DNA of 64,000 nt from Trissonchulus latispiculum (taxonomy: Eukaryota; Nematoda; Enoplea; Enoplida; Ironidae), in the NCBI GenBank assembly GCA_030248195.1, contig JASAND010000669.1:1-64000 (forward strand). The letters are read 5' to 3'. The translations under genes were made by a program, and so were the position numbers. This document shows positions 1 to 11,699 of this stretch, piece after piece. The notes under the pieces were generated by a model. The model worked only from the letters and a program-made list of their open reading frames with translations, was not told the DNA's origin and ran no database searches. Each line of letters begins with the position of its first letter. Positions within the stretch are counted from its first letter, which is position 1.

Positions 1-58
1 CAATTGCATGCATTCATGCTTGGTGCATTTGCGTGCCTGTGGTTCATGACGGACCGAC

Positions 59-113
59 TAGTGTCTGAGACTTTTTCACCGTTAGCTTAGGCTTAGGCCG
101 GCCTCAAACACTA
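59..113. mobile_element. 55-bp remnant of a hAT-like MITE
   Basis: The segment starts TAGTGTCTGAG and ends CTCAAACACTA, so it has inverted ends like those of the larger element at 15900-16331 (TAGTGTTTGAGGCC). It is flanked by GGACCGAC and GAACCGAC, an 8-bp direct repeat with one mismatch, as expected of hAT target duplications. It has no coding capacity and looks like an internally deleted copy. Confidence 0.55.
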
Positions 114-138
114 GAACCGACGTGATACTCAGCTCTTA

Positions 139-1400
139 GGGCCTTTTCGCGCGCGAGTTAAACGAGTAGAGTTAAACCAGTTAAAATTAACTATTTTAAC
201 CCCTATTCGTGCACCCAGCGAGTTAATTTTAACCCTACTTGTTTTAACTTTTAACTCTCGCTGGGTTAAAAACGTGCAGAGTTAAACGAGTTAAAAACGG
301 GAGAGTTAAAATTAACTCCCTGAGTGCGCGAATAGGGGTTAAAAGAGTTAACTTGTTTAACTCTGTCCATTTAATTCCATTCTCTTCATGCACGCGTTCA
401 AATCAGTGATCAATAGAAAACTATGCTTCTTGTCTTCTCTTGAATGAATTTCAGTGGGTTAAGCTAAGCATCCTTTTTAATTACTGTAATATTGGAGTAC
501 ACAAATGGATTGTTAGACATTTCGCGTGTCTTTGCAGTGTTATTATTTCTATTATTATTTTCTATTGCTTCATATTATTTGCTAAAAAAGACGAAATTTC
601 TAAATTTTGCTAAATTAGCAAACAGAATCACAACAAAAACGGATTGATGTACTTGATTCCCAAAACAGAAAGAAGAAATCATAATGACGTGAAGACTATT
701 AGGATAACAGGGTGTAAGCTCCAACCAATCAGGCAGCATCCCTATGAAGTAGCGCTTGCCAATCAAGCTAAAAACTGGTTCGAAACAACCAATCAGAGCT
801 AGCCAAGATTTAAGCCATAAAAGGAACAACTTTGAGCATTTTATTTCATAGGATCAATTTCGCAAATTTTCTCCACACATTTTACGCAAGTATTAGTCCG
901 AGCTATTTATTTTGCAGATGCCAAATTTATTACTAATTTATTTGTTCTGTACTGAAAGATACAGATTTTGCAAAAAACCACCTGTATAGGCAAAATAAAT
1001 AAGTAAAAATGTTAACTAAAACAGCACTTTTGGCTTGATTGATCTGGAATGACTTCAGGCGACCTACCTTATGTTTAACTCGTTTAACCTCCGTGGCGAA
1101 TCGAGGGTTAAAATTCAATGTAAAATGCTGCTGCAGAGTTAAAGGAGTTAATTTTAACTCGCGCGCGAATAGCAGCAGAGTTAAAATTAACTCCGTAAAT
1201 TTTAACCCCATTGTGCTCGCGCGAATGCAGGTTAGGTTAAAAGAGTTAATTTTAACCCGTGTTCGCGCGAATAGCGAGTTAAAAAATTTTTAACTCCTTT
1301 AACTCCAGCTAGTTAAAATTAACTCATTTAACTCTTTTAACCCTGGCACGAAAAGGATCGAGTTAATTTTAACTCGTTTAACTCGCGCGCGAAAAGGCCC
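139..1400. mobile_element. PIF/Harbinger-like (Tourist-type) MITE made of GAGTTAA repeats
   Basis: The element begins GGGCCTTTTCGCGCGCGAG and ends with its reverse complement (CGCGCGAAAAGGCCC), flanked by the 3-bp direct repeat TTA. GGGCC termini with a TTA/TAA duplication are characteristic of PIF/Harbinger MITEs. Both arms (about 160-370 and 1060-1395) are packed with degenerate GAGTTAA/TTAACTC motifs and short GCGCGC blocks; the AT-rich centre holds no convincing gene. The short ORFs on both strands are by-products of the repeat composition. Confidence 0.65.
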
Positions 1401-1592
1401 TTAGTAGTAGATCCTACCCTCGTCGCCAAATGTACGGCAATTGAAAGCAGGGCAATGAAAATACTTCTATTTAAACGCAACCACAAAAGTACCAACTCTC
1501 AAAGTCTAGTGTTAAACCTCAAGCCACACTTTTGTTAAATATCAGCGACTTCGAAAGGTTGAAATCAGCGCAATAAGCTATTCTCAATGTCT

Positions 1593-2010
1593 GGGGATGT
1601 GGCGCAAGTGGTAGCGCGTTCTACTTCTAATCCAAAGCTCGGCGGTTCGATCCTCATTTGGCGACCGTGCCGTGTCCTTGCCGCTCTGAGGAGATGAAGT
1701 CGTTTGTGATGATGGAAATGGTGGAATTGCAGGTCCTTGAGATAATTGGTTTGGTTTATATTATGGTGGTCATCGTGGTGCTAAGGGTTAATATAATGGG
1801 TAATGGTTCTTGTGTGATTTGATATAAAAGCTCCCGGCTTTGAAGTAGAAAGAAGTATAATATGGTCTCAGGTTAGAAGGCAGCCGCGGAGCCGCCCTTA
1901 GACCACATGGTACTTGGATTTAAGGACCCGGGAAATTCGAGGCCGAATTTCAATTAGCAAGCTCGGCGGTTCGATCTCCGCCCTGGACTTCCTTTCTTCC
2001 TGACAAGGAT
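1593..2010 (+). repeat. tRNA-derived SINE-like sequence
   Basis: An A-box-like stretch (TGGCGCAAGTGGTAGCGCG, from 1601) is followed about 35 nt later by a B-box (GGTTCGATCC near 1646). A second B-box-like block (GGTTCGATCTCC) follows near 1967. The acceptor stem of a real tRNA cannot be formed because the 3' side does not pair with the 5' end, so this is read as one or two tRNA-derived SINE heads, not a functional tRNA gene. The borders are approximate. Confidence 0.5.
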
Positions 2011-2364
2011 TTCCTCTCATCTTTCAATCCTGATTTCAACCTTTCACACTTTGTTTTTAACATTTAACTTTTCAGTACACTACAGGTAAGCTTGCGAGAT
2101 GCTCGGAACATATAGTCGAAATATCAGAGGGTGCTGCTGCTTATCGTTGTTCATCATTATGTTTATAAGCTGAGCTAAGCTTTATAAGCTGAACTGAAAC
2201 CCATTTGATTGTTTTATCGCTTACCTCTCGAATGAATTAAGTGTGCCCCCTCCAAGTATTTGGAGAGCGTCGTGCTTAGCACTGCTACTCGTGTCTCATT
2301 TGAAGCTGCTGATATACGTCAGCAAGATAAAGCAGTAAGCAGCAGCATTAAGCAGCAAGCTTAA

Positions 2365-3087
2365 AGGGGGGGGTCCATTTTGGGCCATTTTTCTACTTTC
2401 TCCAATCTTGCTGATTTTCACATATTTTATTGTCCAAATGGTATATTTTAATGAGTTTTTAAAATCAAAGTCGTAACTCTTACGGTTGTCGAGTAATTTC
2501 ACCTCATAGTTGAGATTTCATGCGTTAAACATGGGAAATGTAAAAACTTGTCATTTTTTCGCGTGCGCCAAAGAACCTCCCGACAAACGTTGATGAATCT
2601 GGAAAAATTATATATTAAAATAACGCTGAAATGTTAAACTGCGGTATGTTGGAATGAGAATTTTAATTTTGGCCTTTATAATTTTTTAATTAGTTTTTGA
2701 AGGATTAAAATTTAACGTGATGCTAAAATCATGTTAAATTTTAATTCTTCAAAAATTAATTAAAGATTTTAAATGCCTAAATTAAAATTCCAATTCCAAG
2801 ATACCGCAGTTTAACATTTCAGCGTTATTTTAATGTAAAATTTGTCATGATTCAGCAATGTTTATTGGGAGATTTTTTGGCGCACGCGAAAAATGACAAG
2901 TTTTTAAATTTCCTATGTTTAACACATGAAATCTCAACTTTGAGGTAAAATTACTCGACAGCCGTAAGACTTACGACTTTAATTTAAAGAATTCGTTTAA
3001 ATATACCGTTTGGACAATAATATATGTAAAAATCAGCAAGATCGGAACAAGTCTAAAAAATAGACCAAAAATGGACCCCCCCCCCCC
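2365..3087. mobile_element. Fold-back element with TTAA target duplication
   Basis: Two arms of about 350 bp are near-perfect inverted copies meeting near 2720. The outer ends are AGGGGGGGGTCCATTTT and its complement, each directly flanked by TTAA (2361-2364 and 3088-3091), which suggests a piggyBac- or Kolobok-like TTAA integration. There is no transposase ORF, so the element is non-autonomous. Transcription across it would give a long hairpin RNA. Confidence 0.7.
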
Positions 3088-3091
3088 TTAA

Positions 3092-5198
3092 GTGGTGCCC
3101 ATTAAAGTCTGATTAAGCATACCAATCAGTTTTTATTTTTACAGCCTTCTCACCCCAGTCTGTTCCCCGGTTAGGGTAGTGTCAGCCTGACATAGGCAGG
3201 AGGGGAAGTTCTGGGGGGGGGGGGCGGAAAATCGGACAGAAACCCCCCAGAAACCCAAGCACATGTATGGTATCAGCAATTTTATAGTTGCAATTATCCA
3301 ATGCTATTAACTGCATGTGCAATAAATCCGCGTTGTTCTACAAGGCTATTAATACGTCCATTCCTTTCACCGTAGGCTCCACCTCACAGGAGGCCACCCC
3401 TTGACATGAAGATTAGAAGTTAGAACAACATAATTTGTTAGCTCCTGTTTGCAGTCGGAATGAACAATGATCTGAGTAGATTGCTTGCTCAATTTCAGGT
3501 CCCTTGGATCAAAACTTTCGTGCCTGTGGTTCATGTGTGCAGAGTACCGTCAACGTTGTTCTCTGATCAATCAGTGCTCAGCATTAAAATTGATATCATT
3601 TAGATGCCATACAGACAGGTCTTCATAAATCTTTTGGAATAGGATCGACTTACGTCTGGCCGTTTATCTAGTCAAGCCCAATAGCCGTGTTCAAATTCTT
3701 TAATGTAAAATCTTTGAAAGTTTTATAGACTGTTTCAAAGCTTATTTGTTGACACTTTGGTTGATCGATTGAACTGATCGATTAGCCCATCGATTGATGT
3801 GATGCCCAAAGCTTGACATATGAAATTTGAAAATTCGCTTATTTTCAACTTATGGTTTGCCTATGTGACCAGAGCTTCCAAATCGGTGTACTCAACTGAA
3901 ACAATTGGATGTAGAATTGGGGTGGAGTTGCAAGCAATAATGCCGAAATAGATATTCTAATACTTGGTGGGTTTGTTTCTGGTCTGTCATGGTTCTCATG
4001 ATTCTAAAAGTTTGGGATTCTAGATTGTGGAAACTGCAGTGCTGTTTTAGGGGTGCTACTGGTATTGGGCTTATTTTCAGGTTATCGAATTGTAGCAACG
4101 TATCTGAAGAAAAATCTGCAACTGCTAAGCAGAGACTGATTCAAACATCGCACTAATTTTGGGCATCAAAAATGCTTCGTTTGGTTAAATATCTTAGTAG
4201 CTGAAATATGCAAATTAACTGAATTTGGTCCGTATTTTCACGACATGCATGTCAAGACAGGACAACTGGGTTTCGATCAACCAATTGGTTTTCCTGAAGC
4301 TTGTGGTTTCTGCTTTTCTAAATGTTTTGGGGTTCTTAATTTTTTCCAGGAGATTGTATCCACAACTGTTTGAGTTTGAGCACATTCTTATTCTTGTCCT
4401 GGACGTTTTTAAACTCTAGGATTTTATAAAACTGCCACTTATATTTGTGCAAATGTTTTTTTAAAATTTTTGAGAAACCAGCCACCCCCCTCCACGGAAA
4501 TGTCGATTACCTGCTTGGGTGTTTAACTTTTGTCTTGATATGGCGAAGTGCCATCATTAGTCGGTCACTTTTTCCTAATATTTTGTTACTATATTGAACC
4601 TCTTTGTTTCTTGTCACACTGTGTCTTTTAGATGTAAGCTTGTGCAGTCTTTTCAAACAGCAAAAAGAGTTTTCGAATTTGCGTAATTTTAACTTCTTAT
4701 CAGAGGGCCCTGTGTGGGCAGTCGCCAGACCCGAGATTTTTATTCCTTTTGAACAATTTGAAAACACATTTCTAAAAACATTATTTCTAAAATCGTTATC
4801 TCAAAATTCTGGTTTCTTACATTTCTATTATTAACATGAATTTGGCGACAAACATAAAATTTGTGCTTTAAGATGTTGGCCCATACGTAAATATGCATAT
4901 ATAGAGAGACATATATACATAAATACATATAAACAACCCAAGAATCTTGATTTTACAACCAAGGAGTAAGTACCATAAGTCTGCACTCTGAGCTGGCTCC
5001 ACCAAACCTCCTCCTCCTCATCCAGAATGCTGAATTTTTGTGAATTCGAGATTTTGTCAACTCCTCATTGGGATAACATACGTAGATTTGGTCGGAGAAC
5101 AGTACTGTTAGAGTTATAAATTATCACACGCAAAATCCAATCTTGCATTAGTACGTCTTGTTTGCTGAAATTTGTTGTCTTTTATTTAGATTTAACAG
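3092..5198. other. Gene-free stretch upstream of the SET/MYND gene
   Basis: No exon is supported here. Visible: a poly-G tract at about 3213-3225; a segment at about 4308-4385 resembling the tandem ggggttctt/gagatttgat repeat found again at 23480-23740; and short AT-rich microsatellite at about 4890-4935. The SET/MYND gene probably has a first exon in or before this interval (see 5199), but I could not identify it. Confidence 0.4.
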
Positions 5199-6750
5199 GA
5201 TGACTTCTTCCATCGTATTCACTGAAGATCCCTTGGTTGCTGTATGCTTACCGCTTCCAGAGTTAACTGATAAACAATGCAACTACTGTTTTCATTATTT
5301 TTCGCATACCCAAAGATGCAGTGAATGTCGACGTGTGTGGTATTGCTCTTCGAAGTGTCAAAAAGCCGACTGGAAACTGCACAAACTCGAGTGCCCCTAT
5401 TTTGCCAAATCCAATTGGGATAAATTGGATAAGATGGTTGTCGTTGTTAACACAAAGTCTTGTTCCTCCTCTGAGTGCACCTATGAACTAATCTTGCTTG
5501 TTCTAAAGCTATACCTAATGCACAAAGCTGACATTCTGGAAAAGCAGTGTGGTCAAGTTTTCGGCAAGACCTACTCAGATCTGCGGACAAGCAAGTGTCC
5601 AGAAAAAAGTGGACTCTCCAGAAAGCTGATGAAACAGCTGCAAGACTGTTTTCCTTTGCTGCGTCCGCTGTCACGGGATGATGAGCTATTTCTGCTCACC
5701 GCTTTCGGAGTCGTTAGAATTCACAGCCGCATACTGTATCGGTGTGCTCCACATGGTTACCCTCTGATTACTGGTCGATTTTTGGGTTTGGACACGGCCT
5801 GCCTCCAATACAGCTGCACTCCTAATGCTAGTTTAATCGGCGATGGTAGAAAAGCCGTTATTGTGCCCTATAGAACTGAGGATGCCAACATTGATAAATC
5901 CGAACTCAGCATTGATCACTTTCTGGAACCTGCCACGTTACCACGAAGAAGAATGTTTGCTAGGATCGTACTTGAGACCAGGTGTTCCTGTACTGAGTGT
6001 GAAACTTTTGAAGATGATGAAGAGTCTACGGGAAAGGAGGAAAGAATGGGTCTTTGTGAGAAGTGTGGCGCTCTTGGTGATCATACTTTCTTGACTGATC
6101 TAAAGCGATTTATGAAATGTCCTGAATGTGGTCATCCTATGTCGGATAAAGTCTACGAACTATGGAAAGTGTTTTATACCATACTTCCCGCTTTTAGCGC
6201 TAAAGCTTTGATGAAAAAATCTCATCCTATTCGCGTTGCCTACCCAAACGCCATACAGCCGATTATTCACTTGATTTCGCCAAATTCATTTCGCCGTTAT
6301 ACGGTGCTGAAAGAGACACTTTGCGAACTGATGCTTTCTCTAAGTCGTCGGTTGGACAGACCAATGTCCCTGGAGCGTTCGGTTATCATGATGCGAGACT
6401 GTGTCATCGATTTTGCCAAAACTTCTCCATTCCGTTATCCCTGCGTTCACACTTTGCGCCAGTTTTTTCTGTGCTCTGCGGTTGCCGTTACCCTGCAGCT
6501 ATGGGATCTTGCAGAACTGGCTCTTCAAGCGTTGAAGGAAATTATTGAAGACATTTATGGTCGGGCCGGACTTACGTTTGAAGGAGATGTTGTACGTCGC
6601 TACTTAGTGCGCTGTACAGTAACTCAAAACCCTCAGATTGACCTGGCTTGGTTTGTAGTTGGGTCTGGCATGTGGGTTCCCGAACCGGCATATTCTACTA
6701 GAGATACCGTCTCATTGTTCGAGGTCGCCACTGAGGAGAACACCAAATGA
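5199..6750 (+). CDS. SET and MYND domain protein (SMYD family, SmydA-like), last exon
   Basis: This encodes about 516 residues if the ATG at 5200 is used. A complete MYND zinc finger lies at residues 27-65 (C27, C30, C40, C43, C49, C53, H61, C65). It is followed by SET sequence with an SCTPN core near residues 200-205, a Cys-rich post-SET stretch (CSCTEC), and the helical C-terminal region of SMYD proteins. SMYD proteins are lysine methyltransferases of histone and other targets. Two points are odd. The N-terminal GxG part of the SET domain, which binds SAM, is absent; the ATG is directly preceded by a 3' splice site (TTTAACAG, ending 5198), so an upstream exon probably supplies it. The usual NHSCxPN motif reads QYSCTPN, so catalytic activity is doubtful, as in the arthropod SmydA proteins. 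The 1.55-kb block has no intron. A decayed copy lies at 21904-23371. Confidence 0.85.
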
Positions 6751-6869
6751 CAGTAGCTAGAGGACTATATTGTCTGTAGTTTTGATTTGTGACGCAACCT
6801 CGTCGCTGGTTGCATTGTCAGCTATAGGTCGTATCGGGTTTAGTAAGTTTAAGTCGATTAACCAGAAGA

Positions 6870-7030
6870 ACGAACGAAACTAAGATGTGACACTACAGCA
6901 CCCCTCCAACCCAAAAAATTCGTGCCTGAGGTAGGGATCGAACCCACAACCTTTGACAATCTAGGACTAATTTCTGCCGATTCTTGGCACAATCCTGGCA
7001 CAATCCTGGATATTATCTTGGCACAATTAA
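6870..7030 (-). repeat. tRNA-derived SINE copy
   Basis: Read on the minus strand it contains a B-box-like GTTCGATCCC and ends with a TTCG-rich tail (complement of GAACGAACGAAACTAAG). The same tail and internal motifs recur at 54575-54720 and 54818-54990, which defines a SINE family. Confidence 0.55.
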
Positions 7031-7929
7031 ACCAGGCTTAAGTTTGAAATCGTTCCATACATGTGCTTGGGGGGGTTGGGGGGTTCCCCTCCAGACCTGG
7101 AATTCACCCCTGCCCCCAGATGGATTCCTCATCTCCCCAGATTCCGAATTTTTTCCGTTTTTAAGCAAAAAACTGGAAACATCCAGCCACCCACCCAAAA
7201 TTACCCCTCCTGCACATGTCTGATTCGATCCCAAATTGTAATCACATTTTACAGAACGCTTTTGTGCCAGCTCACGCAGTCTGATGGGTTCAAACAGTTG
7301 AACATATCCGAACGTGGGGTCGACTTTTACTTATTCTTGCGGAAACTTCAAAAACCCAAATTTGACTGGTGCAGGGGAAATTAAGAAACCATTTGTCTGT
7401 TCCTAGTAAACCTGAACCTGAATTAGAAATTGGAAAATAGAAAAGATGCTTGCAAATTTCTTGTTCAAGTTAAAGAAAACGAAATTAAAGATTATGAATG
7501 GACGACAAACTTTTCTCAAATAATTTTTAGCTGTGCCTAGCAAGAAAACAAGACATAGGTTTCAAACATCGCACGTCACGCTCTGTTGTCAACATGATGT
7601 ACTATTTTTCCTATCTGCTAAGTAGCCACTCTCAAATCATAAGTGGGATCATGAAACCCTTTTTTCGGTTTTAGAGACAAAACTAGAAAGATTCTGTCAG
7701 CTCAGCCCACTTCACAATTTTGCCTCCCGCGAATGTCTGCTTCAACTTACTCTATTTTTGTATTTTGTTCCATCCTTATATTTTGTTACATTGTCTGTTG
7801 TATTTTTGTATGTATTATTTGGTATATTTGGTTTATAATACTTAGTTTCTATATATGTGCAGCAGCGTTAGGGCGCACCTATTTCTTTGTAATTCAATTC
7901 CTTTCTATTTTCTATTTTCGCAGTCCTTT

Positions 7930-8310
7930 CTGTGCAAAAGTCGGACAAGCCTTGCCGCCGTCAGGGGCAACGGGTAAGCAAACATTGGGCAATAGGTAAG
8001 CAGATATTGGCGTAAAAATGGGTTTACTCACTGAAATTCCGAAAAATTGTCGGCTTGGCTTGGCCGAAATTTTTTACTAAAATGTCTTTTTTCAAAAAAT
8101 TGACCAAAATTTAAAATGTTTTCTAAAAATCGATAGTTTTTCTTCAAATTCTTTAAAAATCGTGAATTTATATTACTATGGCGTTAATTTTTGCTAATGG
8201 TACAAGTCCCGTCGAACGTTTTGGTTAAGGGTACAAGCCCCTGATTTTTCTTGGAACAAGCCCTCCAAGATCCGACCCTATATGTCAATGTATGCCAAGA
8301 ACCTTTCATA
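7930..8310. repeat. Dispersed repeat A, copy 1
   Basis: This shares ordered motifs with 23985-24375: GGGTAAC/GGGTAAGC blocks, an AT-rich middle with AATTTTT runs, then three spaced GTACAAGCCC motifs and GGACCCAACCCTATGT-like sequence. It contains no coding sequence. Confidence 0.5.
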
Positions 8311-8347
8311 GTTGGTAGGATCAACAGGCACAGAATATAGGCTTTAC

Positions 8348-10208
8348 CAATAGTTAATAATAACAAGAGTACGACATCGTACCCTTGCTAATGCAAGTGG
8401 CCTGTCATATGCTCGGAACATTGACGCCGAAATCTCGAAATCATGGTTAACAGTGTTTGCACACTTTGATTCTTTAAAATTTTTCTTGAACTTTCTTCTT
8501 TTCTTAAACTTCTTTAAGGCCGAAATCTCGGGTGGGTCACGGTTAACACTGTTAACACTTCGAACTAAAACGCATCTGATTGGCTAATCGTCTACCTTAT
8601 GTCAAAATTACGTGTATTTGGTGACCCCACCCCCGAGATCTCGGGGGGGGGGGGGCTCAGCTTAGCGTTGTTAAGATGGTGATTCCTTTTGGAGACATCA
8701 ACTTTGAACCCATCAATCACTCATTCATTACTTGGAGTTAAGAAGTCATTTTTATATCAAAATGGAACTTAATATTTTGTTTTTCTAATGAATGCAATGA
8801 AACTAACTTCAGCCTTCGCAAACTATTTTCCTGGATTTTCGAAGTACTTTAATTTTCCACATTTTTTGCATACTAAAGTAAATTTTTTCGGGATGCATCG
8901 GCTACATCATTTGATACCACTATCAAATAGCTGGGGACCCTTTTTTAATTATCATGAAATCGCTCTTCATTATGAAGAAATTAACTTTTATTATATATCT
9001 TATAAGAAATTATCTTATAAGAAAGATATTATCTACTAAGAAATTATAAGAAATTAAGAAATCTTTGCGCAACATGGATTTTGCCTACTTTTCCCAACTT
9101 TAGCAAGCGGCCACTTTAGCTACAAAGCAGCAATCGGGGCAACTAAAAAAGGGTCCCTGGGTACTTTTGTGTAAAACACGTCTGGTAAGTGGCAACCCCC
9201 TAGCTTGCAATGCTAGCTTAATGCTTCACAATCGCTGGAAAAAATTTGGTCATGTTTTTGCAAAAACTACATTTTTTGTGATAGCAGCTCACGGGATAGC
9301 AGTTGGAACAATGCCTCTGATAATCGACCTCGACGAGACCTCCAAATCGACACCCTTAGTAAAATTCTATGACTTGCGTAGTTCAAGAAATCGTGGATCA
9401 TTTGATTTCGGCAAAAATGACAAGTTTTCAACACCAAAATATTAATCGGCTATATCTCACGCTAGAGAAGAGCTAGAAAGCTGCTTCCAAAAGCAGAAAT
9501 GTAGAGCTCAACCAGATCTTTCAAATGAGTATAGTCATAACTATACAGTTGCTGCTCAACTGTCAAAAATTGGCGAAAACCGTCCTGAACAGAAATCTCG
9601 AAATTTTGAAGCGGGATTGTGCGGAGGCTGTTAGAACAGTAGATGAACTCATTTTGGAAAGTTTCATCAAGTTTCATCTTGCCGTCAACCAACAAGATGT
9701 GCCCAAAAGGAATCACCACCTTAAGCGTGTGTTCATATGCGATTGAACTGAAACGCATTTGATTGGCTACTAAACTTTTGCTACTGAAATGCACTGATGA
9801 GGGTTACAGTAGCCAAGTAGCCAATCAAATGCGTTTCAGTTCAATCGGATATAAACACACGCTTAACAACGCTACGCTGAGCCCCACTCCCCGCGAACTC
9901 GGGGGGGGGTCACTTTATACACGTAATTTTGAGATAAGGTAGGCGATTAGCCAATCAGATGCGTTTTAGTTCAAACGCATAAGAACACGGGCCAGTACAA
10001 AAAGCGGAAAAGGACTGGAAACGGACTGAGCAAAAAGGTATAAAAAGCGGACTTGTTGCGGACTCTCAGATAATGGTATAAAATGAGGACCACACCACAA
10101 CACAACCATGATTTCGAGATTTCGGCGTTAATGTTCCGAGCATATGACAGGCCAATTGGATTAGCATGGGTACGGTGTCGTACTCTTGCTATTATTAATG
10201 TACTCTTG
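8348..10208. mobile_element. Fold-back element, CAAGAGT family, copy 1
   Basis: It is flanked by the perfect 7-bp repeat GCTTTAC (8341-8347 and 10209-10215). The right terminus reads inward CAAGAGTACATTAATAATAG; the left terminus is the same with a short deletion. Arms of several hundred bp are inverted copies (for example GCCGAAATCTCG near 8430 against its complement near 10115). Each arm carries a run of Gs next to CTCGG. Subterminal motifs (ATGCTCGG, CGCCTACCTTATGTCA, AACTAAAACGCAT) are shared with the element at 19400-20022. No transposase is visible. Confidence 0.75.
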
Positions 10209-10382
10209 GCTTTACTAACAGATACAGAGATATCAGAAACTAAGTATCTCAAGCTGATTGCAAATATTCGTTACGTTTCCTTTTTAACTATGCATTGGCA
10301 GATATCTAATATTAATCTAATAGGTTATTAATTGCATCAACTCCGTGTCCTTGTTTGGTACGAGTAATACAAAATCGAACTA

Positions 10383-11529
10383 TAGTACGACCAAAAAATG
10401 TGTATACAAACTTCGATCGTTTATAGCAGATTAACTTTTGGAGTAAACCCCAACAATATATATATTTTTAGAATCCTCAGGAACCCGAGATTTCGAAACC
10501 CGGGTTTCATTCACGGAAAATCTAAAATTTTTAGTTTTTCGCCCTATTTTTATCGCAATCAAAATTTTGTTTCTACGATCGAATAGAGCTGGTTCCGCTG
10601 CATGTTTTTGCTCTTTGAAGTTTTTCACGATAATGCACCCAATTTCCGGAATTCCGGGTTTTCAAAATTTCCGGATTTTACAAATTTTCTCGAATACCCA
10701 CAAGATGGGTATCATTCGAAAGCTCTTATCGAGCTGAACAACTTTTGTAATAGAATGAACTCTTGAAAATGCACGCAATTCCCGGAATTCGAGAAAACCG
10801 GATTTTCCGGATTTTAAAAATTTTCTTCAATACCCCACAATATGGCTATCATTCGAAAGCTCTTGATGAGCTGAACAAATCTTGTAATAGAACCAATGTC
10901 TGAAAATGCACCCAAATCCCGAAATTCACGAATTCCGAATTTCACTATAGCTTGGGAGGTATTAGCGAATTCCGAGAACTGGGCTCATTTCTGCGAGTTG
11001 GTTCTATTACAGGATTTGTTCAGCTCATCAAGAGCTTTCGAATGATACCCATTTTATGGGGTATTGAAGAAAATTTTTAAAATCCGGAAAATCCGGTTTT
11101 CTCGAATTCCGGGAATTGTGTGCATTTTCAAGAGTTCATTCTATTACAAAAGTTGTTCAGCTCGATAAGAGCTTTCGAATGATGCCCATTTTGTGGGTAT
11201 TGGAGAAAGTTTTAAAATCCGGAAATTTTGAAACCCCGGAATTCCGGAAATTGGGTGCATTTTCGTGAAAAACGTCAAAGAGCAAAAATATGCTGCGGGA
11301 CCAGCTCTATTCGATCGTAGAAACAAAATTTTGATTGCGATTAAAATTGGGCGAAAAACTTAAAATTTTAGATTTTCCGTGAATGAAACCCTGAATTCCG
11401 GATTTTTCCGGATTTTCGAAATGTCGGGCTCCGGAGGATTCTAAAAATATACATATTGTTGGGGTTTACTCCAAACGTTAATCTGCTATAAACGGTCGAA
11501 GTTTGTACACACATTTTTTGGTCGTACTA
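10383..11529. mobile_element. Fold-back element with TA duplication (Tc1/mariner-like)
   Basis: The ends TAGTACGACCAAAAAATGTG and complement are flanked by TA (10381-10382, 11530-11531). The two halves are inverted copies. Inside are imperfect repeats of about 125 bp rich in CCGGAATTCCGG. The terminal core GACCAAAAAATGT is shared with the element at 57680-59013. Its small ORFs follow the inverted repeats and are not genes. Confidence 0.65.
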
Positions 11530-11699
11530 TAGTCAATAGTCTTCTAAGTTCTGCTGTAGTAAACCATATGTTAATGTGAAGAGTCTAGAGTGAACGGCTG
11601 CCGATCTGCTAATCTATGGCTTTAATTGAAGTTGGCTTTGTCCGTTTTTCAGTTTAGTACTTAGCTGTTATTTGGCTGTTGCTGTAAATGCCTCTGTGT

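Noticed and set aside
1593..1672. A functional tRNA gene
   Set aside because: A- and B-boxes are present but no acceptor stem can form; SINE origin is likelier.
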